A DNA stretch of 64,000 nucleotides from Cystobacter ferrugineus (lineage in GTDB: Bacteria > Myxococcota > Myxococcia > Myxococcales > Myxococcaceae): assembly GCF_001887355.1 (NCBI RefSeq), contig NZ_MPIN01000014.1:124001-188000 (forward strand), in the 5' to 3' direction. Of this stretch, positions 1 through 12,711 are shown one piece after another. The notes beneath the pieces were generated by a model. That model saw nothing but the letters and a program-made list of their open reading frames with translations. It did not search any database and was not told where the DNA came from. A program made the position numbers and the translations under genes. Within the stretch, counting starts at the first letter, position 1. Each line of letters starts with the position of its first letter.

Positions 1-51
1 GTTGTTCGCTCATGCGCCTGGGGAGCGGCCGCGGCCCGCGTGTTTTGACGC

Positions 52-67
52 TGGCACTGATCATGCT
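52..67 (+). promoter_or_regulatory. Sigma-54 (-24/-12) promoter of pilA
   Basis: The sequence TGGCACT-GATC-ATGCT has GG at 53-54 and GC at 65-66, which is exactly the GG-N10-GC spacing of RpoN promoters (consensus TGGCACG-N4-TTGCW). Transcription would start near 78, leaving a leader of about 47 nt before pilA. It is known that pilA of M. xanthus is transcribed by sigma-54 under PilR, whose gene lies further along this window. The enhancer sites for PilR would lie upstream of base 1 and cannot be seen. Confidence 0.65.
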
Positions 68-124
68 ATCCATTCGCTGCGGCTTCGGCCGTCATCCCCC
101 CTGCCGTTCCGAGAAAGAAACCCC

Positions 125-766
125 ATGAACCGTCTCTTCGTTCGCAAGAACCGCGGCTTCACGCTCATCGAGCTCATGATCGTGGTGGCCATCATCGGCA
201 TCCTCGCCGCCATCGCCATCCCGAACTTCATCAAGTTCCAGGCCCGCTCCAAGCAGGGTGAGGCCAAGGCCAACCTGAAGGCCTGGTTCACCTCGCAGCG
301 CGCCTACCTCCAGGAGAAGGACAAGTACTCGGAGAACGTGCAGACGGTGGGTTTCTCGCCTGAGCGTGGCAACCGCTACGCCTACTACTTCGCGACGGGC
401 CGCACCTGCGTCATCCGCCAGACGTCGGGCGTGACCGACACCAAGGGCGCCCACTGCATCACCGTGGACAGCGCGAAGTTCGCGGGCTCGTCCACGCCGG
501 ACCCCGTCGAGCCGACGAGCGCGTCGTACACGGGCGCGGGTTCGGACCCGGGCATGCCTGGCCTCAACGGCTGCAACACCGGCATCGGCTGCAACATCTC
601 CGGTCTGGCCGCCGGTAACGTCGACAACGACTCCGTGGGCATCGACACCTGGTGGATCTCGACCAAGGACACCACCAAGATCAGCGCCGTCTGCGGCAAC
701 GACGAGTCGGTGACGGTCGCCGGTTCGCCCTTCCTCGCCAACAACGACGTCGACTGCGACAGCTGA
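125..766 (+). CDS. pilA: Type IVa major pilin PilA
   Basis: This is the prepilin of about 213 residues that polymerises into type IV pili, which power social (S) motility. The short basic leader MNRLFVRKNRG is followed by FTLIE, so the prepilin peptidase PilD would cleave after Gly11. The mature protein starts with Phe+1 and carries Glu+5 in a hydrophobic helix reaching IPNF. The C-terminal globular half contains six cysteines, with the last pair suited to a disulfide loop. The frame is open back to the window edge, but ATG 125 is chosen because it follows a GAGAAAG ribosome site and gives the normal leader. A sigma-54 promoter lies upstream and a strong terminator downstream, consistent with abundant separate expression. 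Confidence 0.97.
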   Translation: MNRLFVRKNRGFTLIELMIVVAIIGILAAIAIPNFIKFQARSKQGEAKANLKAWFTSQRAYLQEKDKYSENVQTVGFSPERGNRYAYYFATGRTCVIRQTSGVTDTKGAHCITVDSAKFAGSSTPDPVEPTSASYTGAGSDPGMPGLNGCNTGIGCNISGLAAGNVDNDSVGIDTWWISTKDTTKISAVCGNDESVTVAGSPFLANNDVDCDS

Positions 767-817
767 TACTCGTCCGAGCACGGGGCTTGACCCAGGTCGG
801 TCAATCCTGAGAGTTCC

Positions 818-856
818 AAGGACATCTGGACACCGTCCAGATGTCCTTTCTATTTT
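818..856 (+). terminator. Intrinsic terminator after pilA
   Basis: A perfect 14-bp stem (AAGGACATCTGGAC at 818-831 with its complement at 835-848) closes a 3-nt loop and is followed by TCTATTTT. It lies between the pilA stop and pilG. It would end the abundant pilA message and lower transcription into pilGHI. The T tract runs into the start of pilG. Confidence 0.88.
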
Positions 857-857
857 G

Positions 858-1751
858 ATGTCCCTCGCCATGAAGTCGCGCCCCTTCCTTTTTCCTGTCG
901 TGACGAGCCTGTGCGGTCTGCTGGCGCTCTTGCTGCTGGTGGACCCACCGCGCAAGCCCGCGCGTGGTCCACATCAGGAGGTCCTGCTGCCCCGAGAGGA
1001 TGTGCTGCGCGTGGTGGGCCGTGGCTACATCCAGATGATCGCGGACTACCTCTGGATCCAACTCGTCCAGACCGCGGGCCGAGCCGTCACGGCCGAGGAG
1101 TACCGCGACCTCTACCCCTACGCCGAGCTCATCACCGATCTGGATCCCTACTTCGACATGGTCTACAGGTTCGCCGCGGGGACGCTCCCCACCAACCTCG
1201 GGCGCGAAACCTGGGTCAACACGGAGGAATCCACCCGGCTGCTGCGCAAGGGCCTGAAGCTCTTCCCCGATGATCTCAAGATGAACATGTTGCTCGCCTA
1301 CAACCTGAGCACCTTCGAGAAGAACTATCAGGAAGCGGCCCAACTGACCGAGCGGGCCTCGCGACTGCCGGGCGCGCCCGCCTACCTTCCCCAGCTCGCC
1401 ACGCGGCTGTACGCCCAGGCCGGCTCGGTGGATGCCGGTCTCGCACTGGCCGAGTCCCTGTTGGACTCGGCCGAGGACGAAGCCACGCGGCAGCTGTTCG
1501 AACAACGCATCCGGGACCTGGAGCTGGAAGCGGAGCTGCAGCGCGTGGACGTCGCCATCGCGCGCTTCCACGAGACGTACGGCGTGCTGCCTCCGGACGT
1601 GGACACCCTGTCATGGCTGGGCTTCCTGTCCGAGCCCCCGCATGACCCCCAGGGGGGTGGATTCTTCATCGGTTCTGACGGGCGCGCCTACTCGAGAACC
1701 CAACAGCGACGCTTGGAGATCTTCACCCCCTTCAACCGCGGCCGCGGTTGA
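858..1751 (+). CDS. pilG: PilG, accessory protein of the PilGHI ABC transporter
   Basis: This protein of 297 residues has an N-terminal membrane anchor (about residues 9-26, FLFPVVTSLCGLLALLLLV) and a helical, TPR-like body (WVNTEESTRLLRKGLKL, AYNLSTFEKNYQEAA). The identification rests mainly on position, between pilA and genes for an ABC ATPase and permease, as in M. xanthus, where pilG, pilH and pilI are all needed to assemble pili. ATG 858 and ATG 870 are both possible starts. Neither has a clear ribosome site because the pilA terminator runs up to the gene. Its stop lies 20 bp before the pilH start. Confidence 0.85.
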   Translation: MSLAMKSRPFLFPVVTSLCGLLALLLLVDPPRKPARGPHQEVLLPREDVLRVVGRGYIQMIADYLWIQLVQTAGRAVTAEEYRDLYPYAELITDLDPYFDMVYRFAAGTLPTNLGRETWVNTEESTRLLRKGLKLFPDDLKMNMLLAYNLSTFEKNYQEAAQLTERASRLPGAPAYLPQLATRLYAQAGSVDAGLALAESLLDSAEDEATRQLFEQRIRDLELEAELQRVDVAIARFHETYGVLPPDVDTLSWLGFLSEPPHDPQGGGFFIGSDGRAYSRTQQRRLEIFTPFNRGRG

Positions 1752-1771
1752 TCAGCGCCCGCGGAGCCCTG

Positions 1772-2740
1772 ATGTCCATGGATGCGCCCATCCCCATCGA
1801 AATCCGAGAGCTGTCCAAGACGTACCGGCTCGGCTTCTTCATGAACCGACAGGTTCGCGCCCTGCAGTCGCTCGACCTGAAGATCCTGCCCGGCCAGGTG
1901 TATGGCCTGCTCGGTCCCAACGGAGCCGGCAAGTCCACCACCATCAAGATCCTGCTGAACCTGGTGCAGGCCACTGGTGGAGAAGCACGGCTCTTCGGCC
2001 TGCGGCCCCAGGACCGGGAAGCCCGCCGCCGCGTGGGCTACGTGCCCGAAAACCCCGCCCCCTACGAGTATCTCACCGGCCGCGAGTTCGTCACGCTGGC
2101 GGGGCGGCTGATGGGCATGAGCGGCAAGGAGTTGGATGCCCGGGTCGAGCAGGTGCTGGGCATGGTGCAGATGACCCGCGCCGCCTCCCTGCAGATCCGC
2201 CGCTACAGCAAGGGCATGGTGCAGCGCGTGGCACTGGCCCAGGCCCTGGTGTCCAGACCCTCGCTGCTCATCCTGGATGAGCCCACCTCGGGATTGGATC
2301 CCGTGGGCCGCCGACAGATCCGTGACCTCATCCTCGAGGAGCGCCACCGGGGCACGACGGTGCTCTTCTGCACGCACATCATCCCGGACGTGGAGACGCT
2401 CTGCGACCGCGTGGCCGTGCTGGTCGGAGGCCGGCGCGTGCGCGAGGGCAGCGTGTCCGAACTGGTGAGCTCACAGGCCACGCACATGGAGATCACGGTG
2501 GAGGGAGTGCCGCTCGAGCGCATCCAGGCGCTGGGCTTCGAGCTGGAGCAGGCCCAGGCGCTGGAGCAGCGAGTGATCCTGCGCGTGCGCGACGCGGACA
2601 GCCAGCCCCTGCTCAAGCGGCTCCTCGAACTCAATGGGCGGGTCACCCAGTTGCAACCCACCCGGTTCTCGTTGGAGGACCTGTTCCTGCGAGCCCTCGA
2701 GGAGGCACGCCAGGGCCCCGTGGGAGGAGAGATTTCATGA
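1772..2740 (+). CDS. pilH: PilH, ABC transporter ATP-binding subunit
   Basis: This is the cytoplasmic ATPase of the PilGHI transporter, about 322 residues. It has a Walker A motif GPNGAGKST, a Q-loop region (YVPENPAPYEYLTGREF), the signature YSKGMVQRVALAQAL, Walker B LLILDEPTSGLDP and an H-loop histidine (FCTHIIPD). After about residue 225 it carries the C-terminal extension common in drug or Nod-type exporters. ATG 1772 is preferred because GGAG lies 5 bases upstream. The stop overlaps the start of pilI as ATGA, indicating translational coupling. In M. xanthus the transporter is needed for pilus assembly; its substrate is not established. Confidence 0.93.
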   Translation: MSMDAPIPIEIRELSKTYRLGFFMNRQVRALQSLDLKILPGQVYGLLGPNGAGKSTTIKILLNLVQATGGEARLFGLRPQDREARRRVGYVPENPAPYEYLTGREFVTLAGRLMGMSGKELDARVEQVLGMVQMTRAASLQIRRYSKGMVQRVALAQALVSRPSLLILDEPTSGLDPVGRRQIRDLILEERHRGTTVLFCTHIIPDVETLCDRVAVLVGGRRVREGSVSELVSSQATHMEITVEGVPLERIQALGFELEQAQALEQRVILRVRDADSQPLLKRLLELNGRVTQLQPTRFSLEDLFLRALEEARQGPVGGEIS

Positions 2741-3510
2741 TGGGTTCATTCATCGCCCTCACGCTCAATGGCTTCCGGGAAGCGCGGCGCAACCGCGTCA
2801 CGCTGATCGTGGCCATCTTCGCGCTGAGCCTGCTGCTGTCCTCCTCACTCGTGGTGGAGGTCACCGTTGGGGTATTCGATCGGGTCATCACCGACATGGG
2901 TCTGGGCTCGATGAGCCTGATGCTGGTGCTGCTCACCATCTTCCTGTCCAGTGGGCTCATCTCGCGGGAAATCGAGCGGCGCACCATCTTCCTCATGGTG
3001 TCCAAGCCCCTGTCGCGAGGCGCCTTCCTGGTGGGTCGGCTGTTCGGCAACATGCTCACCGTGACGGTGCTGCTGCTGGCCATGGCCGCGCTCTTCTTCC
3101 TGCTGTTGGGCTTCTACGCCGTCCCCATCACCCCCGCGCACCTGGCGGCGGTGGGCATGCTGTGGTTCGAGCTCTGGGTGCTCAGCGGCGTGGGCTTCCT
3201 GATGTCCAGCTTCTCCCACCACCAGACGGTGTCCGCCTTCGTCACCGTGAGCGTCTACGTCGCGGGAAACCTGTCCTCGGACATCTACTTCCTGGCGCGC
3301 AAGTCCAAGAGCGACGCCCTCCAGGCGCTGGGCGAGGCCGTGTACTACGTGCTGCCCAACCTCTCCCGCTTCAACTACCGGCCCCAGGCGTCGTACGCCG
3401 CCGCCGTCTCGTCCTCCCAGTTGCTGTCCGACATGGCCTATGGCGCGGCCTATACCGCCGTGCTGGTGTCGCTGGCCGTCCTGCTCTTCAACCGGCGCGA
3501 CTTCCGCTGA
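2737..3510 (+). CDS. pilI: PilI, ABC transporter permease
   Basis: This is the membrane subunit paired with PilH, 257 residues with about six hydrophobic segments (for example VTLIVAIFALSLLL, MSLMLVLLTIFLSSGLI and MLTVTVLLLAMAALFFLLL). The element SREIERRTIFLMVSKPLSRGAFLVGR after the second segment is typical of ABC-2 type permeases. GGAGGA at 2723-2728 serves ATG 2737, which overlaps the pilH stop. The gene is last in the plus-strand pilA-G-H-I block and ends 36 bp from the stop of the oppositely oriented pilR. Confidence 0.92.
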   Translation: MMGSFIALTLNGFREARRNRVTLIVAIFALSLLLSSSLVVEVTVGVFDRVITDMGLGSMSLMLVLLTIFLSSGLISREIERRTIFLMVSKPLSRGAFLVGRLFGNMLTVTVLLLAMAALFFLLLGFYAVPITPAHLAAVGMLWFELWVLSGVGFLMSSFSHHQTVSAFVTVSVYVAGNLSSDIYFLARKSKSDALQALGEAVYYVLPNLSRFNYRPQASYAAAVSSSQLLSDMAYGAAYTAVLVSLAVLLFNRRDFR

Positions 3511-3546
3511 CACGCCCTCCGAGGGGCGTGCCCGCGAAGGACGACG

Positions 3547-4935
<1,389 letters not shown>

Positions 4936-4956
4936 GGTGTCGACCCTCCTTCTCCT

Positions 4957-6588
4957 TCAGTCCCGCATGGGCAATTGGATGAGGAACCCAGTGCCCTCCT
5001 GGGGAGAGGAGGACACGCGGATGTTGCCACCATGTGAGCGCACGATGGAATGCGCCGTGGACAATCCCAGGCCGGTTCCGCCCTCCCGGGTGCTGAAAAA
5101 AGGCTCGAAAATGCGCGAGAGGTGTGCCGGGGGAATGCGCCCCCCCGAGTCCCAGATGAGCAGCTCCGCCCAGGAGTCCTCGGGCCGCAGCGTCACACGC
5201 ACCCATCCCCCCTCCTCCGTCGCCTGGAAGGCATTGCGCAACAGGTTGATGAGCACCTGCCGGAGCTGATCCGCGTCCACGAGAATGCGCAAGGGAAGCA
5301 GCTCCGTCTCCACGCGCACCTGACGGGCGAGCGGATCCGCGCGCAGCATCTCCACCGTCTCCGCCACCAACGCCTCCAGGTCCACCTCCTGCTTGAGCGG
5401 AGGCGGCGGGCGGGCAAAGCGCAGGAAGTCCTCCACCAGCTTGGAGAGCCGATCCGACTCGCGCAGCAGCACGTCCACGAGCCTCGCCGACACGGGATCC
5501 CCGGAAGACCCCTGCACGAGCAACTGGGCCGAGCCACGCATGGCGGCCAGGGGATTGCGGATTTCGTGCGCGAGCTGAGCGGCCAGGGTGCCCAGCGCGG
5601 CCAGCCTGTCGGCGCGCCGCAGATCCTCCTCGATGCGGCGCAGCTCGGTCAGGTCCTGGAACACGATGAGCGTGCCCTCCCGCTCGGTGTCCCCCAGGCC
5701 CGTCACCGTCAACCCGAGCGTGCGCTCGCCCTCCCGCGTCTGCACGGACAGCTCCCGGCGGCGCAGGTGGGCATCCACTCCGAGCGCTCCTGGCAGAAGC
5801 GACTCCACGGGAGAGCCCGCCACCGCCGCCGCCGCGTCCAGCCCGAGGATGGCACTGGCGGCGCGATTGACGAAGGTGACGCGGCCCTCCGCGTCACACG
5901 TGATGAGGCCCGAGGGCATGCAGGTGAGGATCTGCTGCTGCAGGGTGCCCAGCTTCTTGAGGTCCGCCTCGCGCGCGGACAGCCGCCCGCCCGTGGCCGA
6001 GAGCTGGCGCGCCAGATAGCCCGCGAGCACCGCGATGAGCACGAGCGCGAGCAGGTTGCTGCCGATGAGGAAGGCGACCCGCTGGAGGCTCAAATCCCCC
6101 ACGGCCGTGGGGGACGCCAACCAGCGCGACCGCACCGCCACCAGCAGCAACGAATAGGTGAGCGCGCTGGCGAGCGCGGCCAGCAGCGCGCCGCGGCCAT
6201 CCAGCAGGATGCTCGCGCCGATGACGGCCAGCAGGTACAGGAAGGTGAAGGGGCTGTCTCCCACGCCGGTGAGGAAGACGAGCACCGAGGCGATGAGCAG
6301 GTCGCCCACCACCTGCACCACCGCCGCCAACCGGTCCGCCCAGCCCCCCCGGAGCATGAGGCCGTAGACGAGCGTGAAGAGATAGACGAGCCCGATGACC
6401 GCGAAGGACAGCATGTCGCCGTGGCTGGGCTCCTGCACGGGCTGCAGGAACACGCGGGCCGCGAAGGCCACGAGCGACAGACTGACGGCCACCGTGCGGA
6501 ACACGGTGAGCCACGTCAGCCGGTTGCGCAGCGTGTGCGGCTGCGGCGAACCGGCGAACGAAGAAGCGCCGCTGTTACTTGACGGCAC
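4957..6588 (-). CDS. pilS: PilS, membrane sensor histidine kinase
   Basis: PilS is the partner kinase of PilR. The N-terminal half has about six membrane segments, as in the PilS family, where the membrane domain senses PilA in the inner membrane. A PAS domain follows (ILTCMPSGLITCDAEGRVTFVNRAA), then HisKA with the phospho-histidine in LAHEIRNPLAAM, and HATPase motifs NLLRNAFQA, DSGGRIPP and GTGLGLS. The frame is open up to 6645, but that stretch lies inside pilC. GTG 6588, overlapping the last codons of pilC, gives a normal protein of 543 residues. The start is the least certain part because no clear ribosome site is visible. Confidence 0.93.
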   Translation of the reverse strand: MPSSNSGASSFAGSPQPHTLRNRLTWLTVFRTVAVSLSLVAFAARVFLQPVQEPSHGDMLSFAVIGLVYLFTLVYGLMLRGGWADRLAAVVQVVGDLLIASVLVFLTGVGDSPFTFLYLLAVIGASILLDGRGALLAALASALTYSLLLVAVRSRWLASPTAVGDLSLQRVAFLIGSNLLALVLIAVLAGYLARQLSATGGRLSAREADLKKLGTLQQQILTCMPSGLITCDAEGRVTFVNRAASAILGLDAAAAVAGSPVESLLPGALGVDAHLRRRELSVQTREGERTLGLTVTGLGDTEREGTLIVFQDLTELRRIEEDLRRADRLAALGTLAAQLAHEIRNPLAAMRGSAQLLVQGSSGDPVSARLVDVLLRESDRLSKLVEDFLRFARPPPPLKQEVDLEALVAETVEMLRADPLARQVRVETELLPLRILVDADQLRQVLINLLRNAFQATEEGGWVRVTLRPEDSWAELLIWDSGGRIPPAHLSRIFEPFFSTREGGTGLGLSTAHSIVRSHGGNIRVSSSPQEGTGFLIQLPMRD

Positions 6589-7828
6589 CGGCGATGGAGA
6601 AGATGGGCAGGTACATGGCGATGAGGAAGCCACCGACCACGCCACCCAGGAACACCATCATCAACGGCTCGATCATCGCCGTGAGGCCCGCGACCGCCGT
6701 GTCCACCTCGTCGTCGTAGAAGTCGGCGATCTTGTTGAGCATGGTGTCCATGGCGCCCGTGGCCTCACCCACGCCGATCATCTGCACCACCATGGGCGGG
6801 AACACCTTCGTCTCCAGCAGCGGTCCCGCGATGTTCTTGCCCTCGGCGATCTTCCCGCGCACGAAGAAGATGGCCTCTTCCACGGAGCGGTTGCCGGCCG
6901 TCTTGGCGGTGACGTCCAGCGCATCCAGGATGGGCACACCCGAGGAGATCATCGTTCCCAGCGTGCGGGTGAAGCGCGCCACCGCCACCTTGCGGATGAC
7001 GGGCCCGATGATGGGGGCCAACAGGAACGCCTTGTCCAGGATGCGCCGTCCCTGGGGATTGCGGTAGATGTAGCCGAAGATGACCGACGCGGCGATCAGC
7101 CCGGCGAACACGTAGCCCAGGTAGTTCTGGCACCACTCGGACAGGTCCACCACGAACTGGGTGGGCCCGGGCAGGGCCTGACCGAAGTCCGCGAACATCT
7201 TCGCGAACACCGGCGTCACCTTGAGCATCAGCACCGCCGTCACCGCGATGGCCACCAACACGACGATGACCGGGTAGGTCATCGCGCTCTTGACCTTGCG
7301 CTTGAGCTTCTCGTTCTTCTCGCGGTAGTTGGCGAGCCGGTTGAGGATGTTGTCGAGGATACCGCCCACCTCGCCCGCGGCGCACAGCTGCACGAAGAGC
7401 TCGTCGAAGACCTTGGGGTGGTCCGCCAGGGCGTCGGCGAAGGTGGAGCCCTGCTCCACCTTGCTCTTGATGGCGAACACGACCTTGCGGAAGGCCGGGT
7501 TGTCCATCTGCGTGCCGAGGATGTCCAGGCACTGCACGAGCGGCAGGCCGGCGTCGATCATCGTGGCGAACTGACGGGTGAAGACGAGGATGTCCTTGCC
7601 CGTCACCGCCGAACCGATGGTGATGTTCAGGTCGGCGTCGAGCAGGCCCTTGCGGCGAACCTTGACCGGATTGAGGCCCAGCGACTTCAAACGGGCATTG
7701 ACGGCCTCGATGTCCGAGGCCTCCATCTCGCCCTTCTTCGTCTCGCCAGACTTGGTCTTGGCTTCCCAGAGGAACTGGGCCGTGTTCTTCGATTTTTGGG
7801 GAGTGGACTTGGTCGCCGTTGCAGCCAT
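6575..7828 (-). CDS. pilC: PilC, type IV pilus inner-membrane platform protein
   Basis: This is the 417-residue platform protein of the GspF/PilC family, which couples the PilB and PilT motors to pilin insertion. Two repeated T2SSF domains (about 85-210 and 290-410) each contain FxxxLATMIDAGLPL- or LGTMISSGVPI-type motifs and hydrophobic membrane helices, and the last helix ends near the C-terminus. A Lys/Thr-rich N-terminus precedes them. The start at 7828 has GGAGG 7-8 bases upstream. Its 3' end overlaps the proposed pilS start. The gene follows pilT by about 50 bp. Confidence 0.97.
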   Translation of the reverse strand: MAATATKSTPQKSKNTAQFLWEAKTKSGETKKGEMEASDIEAVNARLKSLGLNPVKVRRKGLLDADLNITIGSAVTGKDILVFTRQFATMIDAGLPLVQCLDILGTQMDNPAFRKVVFAIKSKVEQGSTFADALADHPKVFDELFVQLCAAGEVGGILDNILNRLANYREKNEKLKRKVKSAMTYPVIVVLVAIAVTAVLMLKVTPVFAKMFADFGQALPGPTQFVVDLSEWCQNYLGYVFAGLIAASVIFGYIYRNPQGRRILDKAFLLAPIIGPVIRKVAVARFTRTLGTMISSGVPILDALDVTAKTAGNRSVEEAIFFVRGKIAEGKNIAGPLLETKVFPPMVVQMIGVGEATGAMDTMLNKIADFYDDEVDTAVAGLTAMIEPLMMVFLGGVVGGFLIAMYLPIFSIAGAVK

Positions 7829-7878
7829 CAGGCCTCCGAGAGGGACAGCATTCTATCCCACCGGTTGGAATTCACGAA

Positions 7879-8985
<1,107 letters not shown>

Positions 8986-9028
8986 GAAAACCGTCCTTCG
9001 GGGGTTTTGGGGAGGGGATGAGGCGAGG

Positions 9029-10732
<1,704 letters not shown>

Positions 10733-10832
10733 TCAAAAAGCCTCGAGCGTGGGGATGACGATCATGGTGTCCGCCGTGGAAGCGGAGGAAACCAATCAAG
10801 ATGCGCGGGGTTACGGGCGCATGAGCCCCAAG

Positions 10833-10862
10833 ATTAAAGAGAGGGAGACGCGAGCCTGTCAA
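10833..10862 (-). promoter_or_regulatory. Candidate sigma-70-type promoter of the pilBTCSR operon
   Basis: On the minus strand TTGACA (10862-10857) is separated by 18 bp from TTTAAT (10838-10833), about 100 bp upstream of the pilB ATG and after the end of ribF. A perfect -35 box in DNA this GC-rich is notable. Confidence 0.5.
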
Positions 10863-10917
10863 GGCGGCGCCCCTGGCTCCCTCTCCGACCAAGCCATTGA
10901 AACCGCTTGGGAAACCT

Positions 10918-11844
10918 TCACTCGGATGCCCGGGCGATCACCACCCGGGCAGCCTCGACGTCCCGCTTGATTTGTCCCACGAGTTCGGCCACGGAGCCGA
11001 ACCGGTGCTCCGCCCGCAGCCGCTCGAGGAACTCCACCCGGAGCTCGCGGCCATAGAGGTCCCCGCTGTAGTCGAGCAGGTGCGCCTCGATCGTGACCTC
11101 GTTGATACCGAAGGTGGGCTTGACACCGATGTTGGCCACGCCCGGCAGCCAGGGCGCCTGGAGGGCCTCGCGGAAGCGCACCCGGATGGCGTACACGCCG
11201 GCGGCCGGACGCAGCTCGTTCTGGGTGTCCACGTTGGCGGTGGGAAAACCGATGCCCCGGCCGCGTCCCTGACCTCGCACGACGGTGCCCTCCAGATCGA
11301 AGGGGCGCCCGAGCAGGCGCTGCGCCGCGCTCACCCGGCCCTCGAGGATGTACTCGCGCACCTTGGAGGAGGAGGCCACGAGCCCATCCACCGTGACGGG
11401 CTCCACGCAGTGCACCTGGGCGCCCCGGGCCGCCGCGGCCTCGCGCAGGGTGTCCACGGTGCCGCCGCGCGCCGCCCCATAGGTGAAGTCATGGCCCACC
11501 ACGAGGTGGCGCGCCCCCATCACGTCCAGCAGCGAGGCCTCGAAGTCGCGCGGCGACATGCGGGCGTACTCGCGCGTGAAGGGCTGCACCACCGCCGCGT
11601 CCAACCCGAGCGACTCGAAGAGCTCCAGCTTGCGCGGCAGCAGGGTGATGAGCTTGGGCGCCATCTCCGGCTGGAGCACCTTGCCTGGATGTGGCTGGAA
11701 CGTCAGCGCGGCGACGAGCGTGCCGTGGCGCCGCGCCTCGGCGAAGAGCGCCTGGTGGCCCAGGTGCACGCCATCGAAGTTGCCCAGCGCGAGCGCACAA
11801 CCCGAGAGCTCACGCGCCTCCGTCACCCCGTGGAAGACCTTCAT
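10918..11844 (-). CDS. ribF: Bifunctional riboflavin kinase/FAD synthetase RibF
   Basis: RibF converts riboflavin to FMN and FMN to FAD. The N-terminal adenylyltransferase domain shows GNFDGVHLGHQ and VGHDFTYG. The C-terminal flavokinase domain shows RGQGRGRGIGFPTANV and the downstream LLDYSGDLYGRELRVEF segment. The frame extends to a TTG at 11865, but ATG 11844 gives 308 residues, the usual family length. The gene is back to back with trmB (about 90 bp apart) and upstream of pilB, with a 185-bp gap that contains a candidate pilB promoter. Confidence 0.96.
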   Translation of the reverse strand: MKVFHGVTEARELSGCALALGNFDGVHLGHQALFAEARRHGTLVAALTFQPHPGKVLQPEMAPKLITLLPRKLELFESLGLDAAVVQPFTREYARMSPRDFEASLLDVMGARHLVVGHDFTYGAARGGTVDTLREAAAARGAQVHCVEPVTVDGLVASSSKVREYILEGRVSAAQRLLGRPFDLEGTVVRGQGRGRGIGFPTANVDTQNELRPAAGVYAIRVRFREALQAPWLPGVANIGVKPTFGINEVTIEAHLLDYSGDLYGRELRVEFLERLRAEHRFGSVAELVGQIKRDVEAARVVIARASE

Positions 11845-11933
11845 GGTGCGCCCATATAGCGCCAAAGCCGTCGCTTTGCCCTGGCCAGACCGCCCCGCCC
11901 CGTGAGAAGAGGCCCGAAGCCCCGCATCCTTAC

Positions 11934-12554
11934 ATGGCCCGTCCTCCCCTGCTCCCCGATCCCGTCGGCCTGCATCTGGCCGGCCTCGACGCGTCCCCCG
12001 ACTGGGACGCCGAGTTCGGCTTCCCCGGCCCCCTGGAACTGGAAATCGGCTCCGGCGCGGGCGGCCACGCCCTCGAGTACTGCCGCCGCAACCCCGGAAC
12101 GCGCTTCGTCGCCTTCGAGTGGCGCAAGAAGTACGCGCGCGACACCCAGGACCGCGGCAACAAGATGGGCCTGAAGAACCTGCGCGTGCTCGAGGCCGAT
12201 GCCCGCTTCCACGTGCCGCGCCTGTTCGCCTCCGGCTCGCTCGACGTCATCCACCTGCAGTTTCCCGACCCCTGGTGGAAGCGCGCCCACTTCAAGCGCG
12301 CCGTCATCCAGCCCGACTTCGCCCGGCTCCTGCTCGACAAGCTCAAGCCCGGCGGCCTCTTCGACATGCGCACCGACGTACAGGACCGCGCCGTCAACAT
12401 GCTCTCCATCCTGGAGGAGGCCGGCTTCGTCAACCCGCTGGGCAAGGGCGTGTTCCACCCCTACGATCCCGAGGAAGTCCCCTCCACACGCGAGCGGCGC
12501 TACCTGGCGAGCGGCGAGCCCGTCTACCGCGCCCGCCTGCGCAAGCCCGCCTGA
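11934..12554 (+). CDS. trmB: tRNA (guanine-N7-)-methyltransferase TrmB
   Basis: TrmB makes m7G46 in the variable loop of tRNA using S-adenosylmethionine. The 206-residue protein has the SAM-binding motif LEIGSGAGGHALEY, an acidic residue at the end of the next strand (FVAFEW), and the family hallmark HLQFPDPWWKRAHFKRA followed by RLL. ATG 11934 is chosen because it places the SAM motif about 30 residues from the N-terminus. The longer open frame upstream overlaps the divergent ribF gene and has low-complexity composition. Confidence 0.94.
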   Translation: MARPPLLPDPVGLHLAGLDASPDWDAEFGFPGPLELEIGSGAGGHALEYCRRNPGTRFVAFEWRKKYARDTQDRGNKMGLKNLRVLEADARFHVPRLFASGSLDVIHLQFPDPWWKRAHFKRAVIQPDFARLLLDKLKPGGLFDMRTDVQDRAVNMLSILEEAGFVNPLGKGVFHPYDPEEVPSTRERRYLASGEPVYRARLRKPA

Positions 12555-12711
12555 GCGCCCTCCCCCGGTGCGCGCGGCCGTGTCGTGCCGTGTGCGAGGA
12601 GGGCGTTCCACCCCGGCTGACAGGAGGACGGCTTGGCATCCCCCCCTGGTTCGGGGAACAATCTCCTCCTCACGGCGGTCCGAAGAACTCCGAGGCACGA
12701 ACGGCAGCGAC

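Noticed and set aside
2-124. 41-residue N-terminal extension of PilA
   Set aside because: It would destroy the short prepilin leader and covers the sigma-54 promoter; ATG 125 has a ribosome site.
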